Source of the DNA: Copromyces sp. CBS 386.78
Taxonomy: Eukaryota > Ascomycota > Sordariomycetes > Sordariales > Sordariaceae
Reading direction: 5' to 3'
DNA length: 64,000 nucleotides
Assembly (NCBI GenBank): GCA_030685235.1
Contig: MU839155.1
Coordinates: 1 to 64,000 of the forward strand
Of this stretch, positions 57,897-64,000 are shown in pieces. Position numbers and translations under genes: made by a program. Numbering within the stretch: position 1 is the first letter of the stretch; the number at the start of each line of letters is the position of its first letter. Below the pieces are notes generated by a model. That model saw only the letters and a list, made by a program, of their open reading frames with translations. It had not been told where the DNA came from and did no database searches.

Positions 57897-58736
57897 GATG
57901 AGTTCGGCTGGTGCGGTCGAGTGGTCTACCACGAGGGCGATGGAGCGGGCGATGGTAGAGTGGGCCGGATGCAATGTGCAAATCGGAGAAGAGGCGACGC
58001 CGGACATGCTGATGTAGAAGAAAAAGAGGAAATGGTTGAACTGGTCAAAAATAGGTAGCAAGCGCTCGAGTTTTTCGTGAATCTGTCCAAATTGTCAAGT
58101 GCTTCTGCGTCAATGATGCAATGCTGCGATCCTGGCCGACCCAACATGTCGACCGGTGGGGAAGCTGGTGCGGCAGGTGCGTTCAATGTCCTTTGACACA
58201 AAGGAGCTCGACGACCCAACGAGCCGTAATGAGCCGCAACCACCCGTCCTGGCATAAATCATGTCCGCTGCCTTCGCATATTGAAAGAACGACGTCCCCG
58301 TCCCCATCATTGACTTGGAGTAATCATGATTTCATTTGGCGATGGCCTCAACCGCCAACTCAATGGCTTCAATTGTCACTGGTTCCAACCGGCGATGGTT
58401 TCGACTGGTGGTGATGTTCCTTCGATGGTTCTCTGTAATATGTTGCTTTTGATATCTTGCCTGAGGTGGGCTAGGAATATGCATTATAAATATAGGCTAA
58501 TCTACTCCTCTCGTGGGGTTCATGACAGCAACTTTTCGAGACATCGCACCTCCACAGTCAACAGCATCGCGCAAAACAACCACCACAGTCACAACCGTGC
58601 TCGGCAAACCAGCTATACACCGTTCATCAAAACCACCGTCACCATGCCCAACGCCTAGGGTGCATGGTCGTATAATAGGAATCGTTGAGTGCGTCGGTAT
58701 CATTGCCGACAAGGCCAAGGAACAAATAGCGACGCG
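57897..58736. other. Intergenic; possible promoter and leader
   Basis: A TATAAATA box at about 58488 is followed by a leader-like CAACA-rich sequence (58540-58640), but the first ATG (58644) opens only a four-codon frame. It could mark a decayed or noncoding transcript start. Confidence 0.35.
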
Positions 58737-59180
58737 TCAGCGCGCATAGTGCGAGGAGGGAGACACAACGAAGACGCATAGGGATTTTAGCTTGGAAAGC
58801 GCAGAGTCAGAATTGACAAGATCCTTGAGAATGTCCAAAAGAACGGAGCCGTCTCTTAAGATGCCGAATTTGCCAAGCTGCTCCTTAGACTTGTCCAATT
58901 CAGTCTGACTTGTAAATTTTCCGCGCCAAATCTTACAGCCGAAAAATAACCATACGCGGAAAAATGGAGAGCGGTGTACTAACAGTTGTGTCTTTGCCAG
59001 ATATTCCAGCTGTTGAACATACACGGGGGAAATTCCACGGAGTTTGTTCTCGCTTGGTCCGGTTACGAGGGCGATTATAACGGCGCCATCGTAGAGGTCG
59101 AGGAGCGTCTCGCCGAGGTCCTCAAAAAGACCTAGAGAGTTACAGCCACGGATACCGCCAGATGCCAGTGCACACAGCAC
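58737..59180 (-). CDS. Possible gene fragment, unknown
   Basis: An open frame of up to 147 codons without an ATG at its start. A possible 3' splice site (CTGTAACTCTCTAG) lies near 59132, just before GLFEDLGETLLDLYDGAVII. The segment through VTGPSENKLRGISPVYVQQL and the C-terminal ILRDGSVLLDILKDLVNSDS look protein-like and helical. The middle (HRSPFFRVWLFFGCKIW) looks like an unspliced intron. Upstream exons were not found. The plus strand is also partly open here. Confidence 0.35.
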   Translation of the reverse strand: MLCALASGGIRGCNSLGLFEDLGETLLDLYDGAVIIALVTGPSENKLRGISPVYVQQLEYLAKTQLLVHRSPFFRVWLFFGCKIWRGKFTSQTELDKSKEQLGKFGILRDGSVLLDILKDLVNSDSALSKLKSLCVFVVSPSSHYAR

Positions 59181-59743
59181 GTCGTTGGGTACAACTTATA
59201 CCTCCCCGGTTCTGGAGGTGGGCTAAGGTTGATGTTCATGGACACACAGCGAGAACAATACATTGGCAGCAATCAAGGTGGAGCCCACTGGTAGGGACAG
59301 GAGTTTATGCAAGATCAGAGACAAGTATTTCACTAGTTAAAAGCAGAATTTTGGTTTGATACCAATCTTGAAGCCAATTTTGCTAACCACCCGTGTTGCG
59401 CATCATACAGAGCGTTCGCCGTGCCGTGCCGTGCCAACACAATATCGTAGAACACCTACCTACTATATCATCTTTGGTGATGACTTCACTGAGCCGTGCC
59501 AACAACACGAAAGACATCGTTCTTTTAGCGCTACGTTTTTACACTTTGCGGGCCACGATCATGACCCGGATTTCTCGGCAAGATGATTCTTTAAAGACGC
59601 GTCTCCTGCTCTCGTCTCCGGTGAGTTTCTTCAGAGTATCCCATCCCCACAGTCGACACAAGATCACGTACTCCACACAAGTCCAATCGCACTCGAGCCC
59701 TTTGATACAAATATCATTGAACAACCAGGAAACTTTTTTCACC

Positions 59744-60322
59744 ATGCCCCCCACCAACAGCTCTGCACCAGATGATGGGAAGAAATATTTCGAGTGCGAT
59801 AATTTACTTTTCAACCTGTGGTATGATCTCGTAGAGGGGGATTTGAAACAGGCCGCTGATGAAGATGCACAACTGTGGGCCATGAGGACGAATGTTGACA
59901 GCCTGCTCGATGACGTTCGTGAACTGGATGAGAAAGCCGACAAGGCTACCATGACAGAGGATCTCAAAGAGAAGATGAAGGACTTGGCTGACTTTGTCAA
60001 CACCACCAGTAAGTGCCTACATCATGGATTTCCATTCGCCGCTTTCCATTCGCTGATTCAATTTTCTTTACTTTGTTTGCTTGAGCATTCCATAAACACA
60101 AGTGAGATGTAATGACCAGGTGCTGACAGATCGTTGACTGCGCCAGTGACCCGAGAGACCCTGCCCCGCGACAATAAGGATCAGATGCTCATCGCCTTCA
60201 GCCATTTCCATCCAAAGCTCACTGCGAAGATAGCGGCCATCAAGAAAGTTTTCGAGGATAATCCCCCTCCTGAGGCAACTTCCGCGGCCAAAAGGTTGGG
60301 GCTGCGATTCAGTGGATGGTAA
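59744..60322 (+). CDS. Unknown 146-residue helical protein
   Basis: Coding sequence is join(59744..60008,60147..60322). Donor GTAAGT, acceptor CAG, 138-nt intron, frame kept (FVNTT to MTRETLPRD). The sequence is acidic and helical: CDNLLFNLWYDLVEGDLKQA, DSLLDDVRELDEKADKATMT, EDLKEKMKDLADFVNTT, then HFHPKLTAKIAAIKKVFEDN. The start is preceded by a typical pyrimidine/CA-rich leader and CACCATG. No domain or signal peptide recognised. Confidence 0.65.
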
Positions 60323-61588
60323 GGAATATGAGGACAGGCAGAGGCATTTCCATGCAAGCCTTCGCTCACACCATCTATCACAGCCACAGTTTGTTGAATG
60401 CGATGGCTCTCGCGGGCGAATTGTAGGATGGGACACCCCTTGACGGGATGCCTAGCGCGGACTGGATCCGACTTGGGCTGTTGTGGCAGGAACACACAGA
60501 TAGGGGGGAATTTCTTTTGTAAGGAGGGACTTGGTTTGACATCAAGTCTCAAATGGAAGACAATATGAAACCTAGTGTTTCTGCACTACACTGTTTGCAG
60601 GCTATCATTCCGTCGTGCAATATTACCGAGTGATCACTACTGGTCAGAGCTAGAAGCGGTGCACGCCCCCATATACAATGACGGACAAGGGAAAGGTAGG
60701 AAATTCAAGGCCTAAGAAGTATGATTTTCTTGGATCCGGGGAATTGTATAATATTAGGCGCCAGAATAGTGTTCGTCGAACACGAAGGGCTCATGCGCGG
60801 TGTCCAACGGGAAATAATTATAAGTCGAATACATTTCGATGGGAGGTGATAAGCAAGATGTACGAGCAGTGACGACTACATGATGCTCTTTGCAGGAGAG
60901 CATGGTGTGGTGTTGCCGAATGGACTTTTTGAGACGTTGGTAAACTGGGCTAGGGGTATGGAACGTGTGCAGACTGAAAGGACGTAGACGCGATGGGTGA
61001 CTGAGAGAGGAGTTGTGGCTGGAAGGTTGACTTCCGTTGTTCGGAATTGCTGGATGTTATCGCTGCTTCCATGTTTTCCCTTAGTGGCGTTGTCGTTCGT
61101 GCCTGCTTTGAGTGCGTTGTTAGAAATGTCATGATCACGCGATCAAATTTGAAGTTTCGAACATACCTGCTTCGGATGTCGGGAGGAAAGTGTCCATCGT
61201 GGGTTGACTTAGTCTCGGCACTTGATCGCCTGAAAGGTATCGCTAATTGGATGTGCCGTGAGTGTCTGCACCGAATATCAGCATGCCCCTTCCCCACGAG
61301 TTTTGCTGCCATCGGCGATGACACAAAGCATTCCAACATCTTTGACTTGGGCTTACCTGCTTGACAGACATCCTCTGCCTTCCAGTTTTGCTCATCCTCG
61401 GCCCGCCCGCTTTCCTTATCCCTCCCCCTCGTCCGTCGCTAATTCCGCCATCAACACCAGAACCGCTCGCTTCGTTCAGTTCAGTCGTCGGTCATCGAAT
61501 CCACCTCCCCTCCTGCACCACGCCCCGCCGTCAACATCACACCCTCCCCGTCTCAACGAACACATTCCCACCTCAATCTAACCCAGCA
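60323..61588. other. Intergenic, one small frame
   Basis: A 64-codon plus-strand frame at 60678-60872 (MTDKGKVGNSRPKKYDFLGS) has no recognised content. Nothing else supported. Confidence 0.4.
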
Positions 61589-61942
61589 CCAAAACTTTCA
61601 CTCGTGCGCAGGCCCCTCTTCTGCCTATATAACCTCTCATCCTCTCAACATTTCCAAACTTTGTCCTCTTCTTTTTCCCCATCTTGAAGCGTATACGTCC
61701 GACTGCGAGAAGCTCCAGAATCTCACGCGGTAGCCAATCTGACCCAAGTTGGCTGGTCCAGCCTGGCTCAGGTTGCCTGTACTACTTTGCCATCTCCGTG
61801 GTCCCCAGTGCCAATTTGCTGGGCGAGTAGATCCGGGCACAATTTTTGGTCAACACCCTCTTGGGACTTGTCCTGATCGCTGCTTTTTTTTTTCTTCTTC
61901 GTTATGCTTCTCTGCCTGAGGGCGGGAACATGAGGAAGAAAA
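61589..61942 (+). repeat. Diverged direct repeat, unit 1: TATA box, hairpins, Sm-like site, T-run
   Basis: Shares with 62482-62774 the leader CCAAAACTTTCACTCGTGC, a TATA box (TATATAA at 61626-61632 here), the block TCCGGGCACAATTTTTGGT, a following T-run, and ACATGAGGAAGAAAA. It has no supported reading frame. AATTTTTGG at 61841-61849 fits the Sm-site consensus of spliceosomal snRNAs. Upstream stems include AGCCAA/TTGGCT and CCCAG/CTGGG. It might be a small noncoding RNA gene; no known snRNA (U1, U2, U4, U5, U6) signature was found. Confidence 0.55.
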
Positions 61943-62481
61943 TGGGTTGTACTTAGCTGTGATTTTCATGCAGGACTGGGCCGGCTTTGGTCATAATCGG
62001 GAGGGGACACTGAGGTCGTGAGGTCCCAACTTCGGGACTTGGTCATGACTGATGCTCTGTCTCTGTTCGTTTCATCTTAGTGGTGGCCGCTGTCAGTGAT
62101 CTCCGGAACCACTGGCGGTGTTGGACGGAAGGGGAGAAGGTTTGCCGGTGTGCCGAGATGACGGCCCTTGGGAGGAAGGAAGGACTTGAATGTGATGAGG
62201 GAGCCAAATCAGACTTATCTTCATGCGTTCGAAGCCAGGACCAACTCTTGCCTTCGAAGACAAACGTCGTTCCCCCTTGTAGTCGATGCATTACGGCATG
62301 AAAATGAGCTCGTGTCATCGCAATATCCGCTCATCGACCGTACCTCCTCTCTCCCGGCCCTCTCTTCCCATCTCCTGCCATCCGCAACCACCCGGAAGTC
62401 ATTAGCAATGCCAACTACATCGTCAACAACCCCCTGGCTAATCTCGCTCTCCTTCCTCATCAGTTCGACCCGCCCAAATTT

Positions 62482-62774
62482 CCAAAACTTTCACTCGTGC
62501 ACAGACCGGCTCTTCTACCTATTTAATCCCCCCATCCCCCATCATATTTCCGATTGTTTCTTCTTCTCTTCACGGAAACCGCCTGACTGTGGGGGGCTCA
62601 CGAATCTTTCACAGTAGGCATCCATAAGGTTGCTTGCACCTCGCGTAGAACCCCAGGGCCAACTCCCTGGGTAAAGAGGTCCGGACACAATTTTTGGTAC
62701 CAAACCTTCAGGTTTTACCTGATTTTTTTTTCATTGTGTTTCTCTGCCTTTGGGTGGGGACATGAGGAAGAAAA
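62482..62774 (+). repeat. Diverged direct repeat, unit 2: TATA-like box, hairpin, Sm-like site, T-run
   Basis: Second copy of the unit at 61589. TATTTAA is at 62520-62526 and AATTTTTGG at 62689-62697. A strong stem CCCAGGG/CCCTGGG just before the Sm-like site replaces CCCAG/CTGGG of unit 1. After it comes a stem AAACCT/AGGTTT and a long T-run. About 46 bases of unit 1 are missing between TATA and the Sm-like site. Confidence 0.55.
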
Positions 62775-63786
62775 CAGTGCACTGGGGCTGATGAGAGATG
62801 GGGATGGATGGGGTGGTGGTGGAAGGAAAGGGGAGGGGGAGCAGAGCAACTCGCTGGTATTTGTGGATGTGGATGGAGAATGATCGAAGGAAGAAAACTT
62901 TCCGAATTTTTGGGAGGGCTTGAGACTTTAAGTACTCGTGGGCGTTTCCTTGATTCCAGCACCACATGCATGAGTACACTGCAGATGGACAGATATCTTC
63001 CAAGAATGATGCATGACAACAGTCGGCGTCATCTTGCTGCGTCGCGGAGTCCGGTCGCTTGTCGGTCTTCCAAGCGCAGAGAACCCTCTTCCCGTGCAAA
63101 AAGCTTCAATTTTGCGTCTTACTGACTGGAGCGCCCATTCATGATAATCGAAACTCCCCGATGTGAACACAAGAGGCGTCATGTTGTGTGCTGGAGTAGA
63201 GGCGATTCGGTACTCGTCTAGGTGGTCCTGGTTACATAATGAAGTAGATGCGTTACTACCAGCAATACCCTGTTTAGTGCACAAATTCTGTTAGCAAGAT
63301 AGCAGCCGCTTCCAGTGACCTCCTTGGGGAATTGCCTCCGGATGAAAAACATCGTGAACGAAATCGGTGTCAAAAAGATGAAAGAAGAATCACAATTGAT
63401 ACTGAAAGTGAGAAGTAACACAAATTACAATTATTACCATGTACTTCCGACGGTCAGTTGATGGCCACGACCTTACTAGATGTCGACCAAGTTCCTTGGC
63501 ATCCAAGAGAGATAGTCACTCGAAGGGTTAGGGTCAAAGCAGTCCATCCGACTTTTTCGCTCACACGCCAACATCCCCGCCGCCGATCTTTCGTACCTGC
63601 ATCACCGGCGGCCCTTCCCCATGTCCGCGAACACCCCGGACCCCGGACACCAACGTTCTTTTTAGCCCGGTCCCATCAACAAACTTTATCTACACGCCGT
63701 GTCACCTCACAGATACCCACAGACTGTCGCCGGTACACCATATCCGACCAATCATCAAGCCGTCAAGGACATCCAGCAACGTCAAT
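62775..63786. other. Intergenic, no supported gene
   Basis: Short overlapping frames only; the right end is probably the promoter and leader of the gene starting at 63787. Confidence 0.5.
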
Positions 63787-64000
63787 ATGTCACAATTTGA
63801 ACAAACCCCAACGACCGAGCCACAAGGCGAGCAAAAGAGCAACACTCGGCCACGAAAAGAACGGGGTCCCAAACCACCAAAACAAAGGAAAGAAAATCCC
63901 ATCACCGCTGCCGTCACCTCCTGGCTCCAAGACCTAGACCAAGCCCTACCCACCCCCCTAGCCACGATACTTTCAACTCTCGAAAACATACAAGATGAAG
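63787..64000 (+). CDS. 5' part of an unknown gene, cut by window end
   Basis: ATG 63787 opens a frame that stays open to the window edge (71 codons). It starts MSQFEQTPTTEPQGEQ, with a basic Pro/Lys-rich segment (RPRKERGPKPPKQRKEN) and then a helical, possibly conserved segment VTSWLQDLDQALPTPLATIL. No family can be named from this part. Confidence 0.55.
   Translation, partial: MSQFEQTPTTEPQGEQKSNTRPRKERGPKPPKQRKENPITAAVTSWLQDLDQALPTPLATILSTLENIQDE

Noticed and set aside
1..64000. CRISPR array, bacterial operon or riboswitch
   Set aside because: No direct-repeat/spacer array was seen; introns, tRNA introns and protein families show a fungal nuclear genome.

Overview
The window looks like nuclear DNA of a filamentous ascomycete, most likely a Sordariomycete. 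Introns are short (about 50-140 nt) with GTAAGT/GTATGT-type donors and CTAAC-type branch sites. A 5S rRNA gene sits alone among protein genes, as in Neurospora and relatives. There is a STAND/NLR gene with WD40 repeats, and repeat copies and pseudogenes differ mainly by C-to-T/G-to-A changes, as expected of repeat-induced point mutation (RIP). All gene models were read by eye; most junctions were accepted because they restore reading frame and a conserved protein sequence.

Region 1 (1-15.4 kb) is accessory. It holds a decayed Tc1/mariner element split by an inserted LTR-like repeat, a repeat family joined to 5S rRNA sequence (copies at both ends of the region), and a cluster resembling fungal allorecognition or innate immunity. 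That cluster is a large NLR (C2H2 fingers, NACHT, seven almost identical WD40 repeats; 2542-7680, minus), a divergently transcribed HeLo-like/DUF7580 protein (8269-10122, plus), and a HET-protein fragment (10369-11052). A nuclear-type protein with SUMO-interaction-like motifs follows (13.6-15.0 kb).

Region 2 (16.2-21.1 kb) is conserved housekeeping: a PP2A-family phosphatase catalytic subunit with an acidic insert, divergent from UPF3 (nonsense-mediated decay), which here also carries a C-terminal RRM.

Region 3 (21-43 kb) is gene-poor: two coiled-coil genes (26.0-27.1 and 35.5-36.2 kb), a closely spaced pair of intron-containing tRNA-Ala(AGC) genes (39.5-39.7 kb), and two decaying pseudogenes (40.1-41.8 kb), one with ankyrin-like features.

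Region 4 (43.2-58 kb) holds a two-domain cyanovirin-N homology protein with a glycine-rich hydrophobic C-terminal domain, the dual-specificity phosphatase PPS1, threonine synthase (THR4), an intact 5S rRNA gene, and an unknown 212-residue protein.

Region 5 (58.7-64 kb) has small unknown genes, a diverged direct repeat of a TATA-plus-Sm-like-site unit that may encode small RNAs, and the 5' end of a gene running off the window.

The strongest candidates for something undescribed are the NLR/HeLo-like divergent pair, the CVNH plus glycine-rich protein, and the duplicated Sm-site RNA-like unit.
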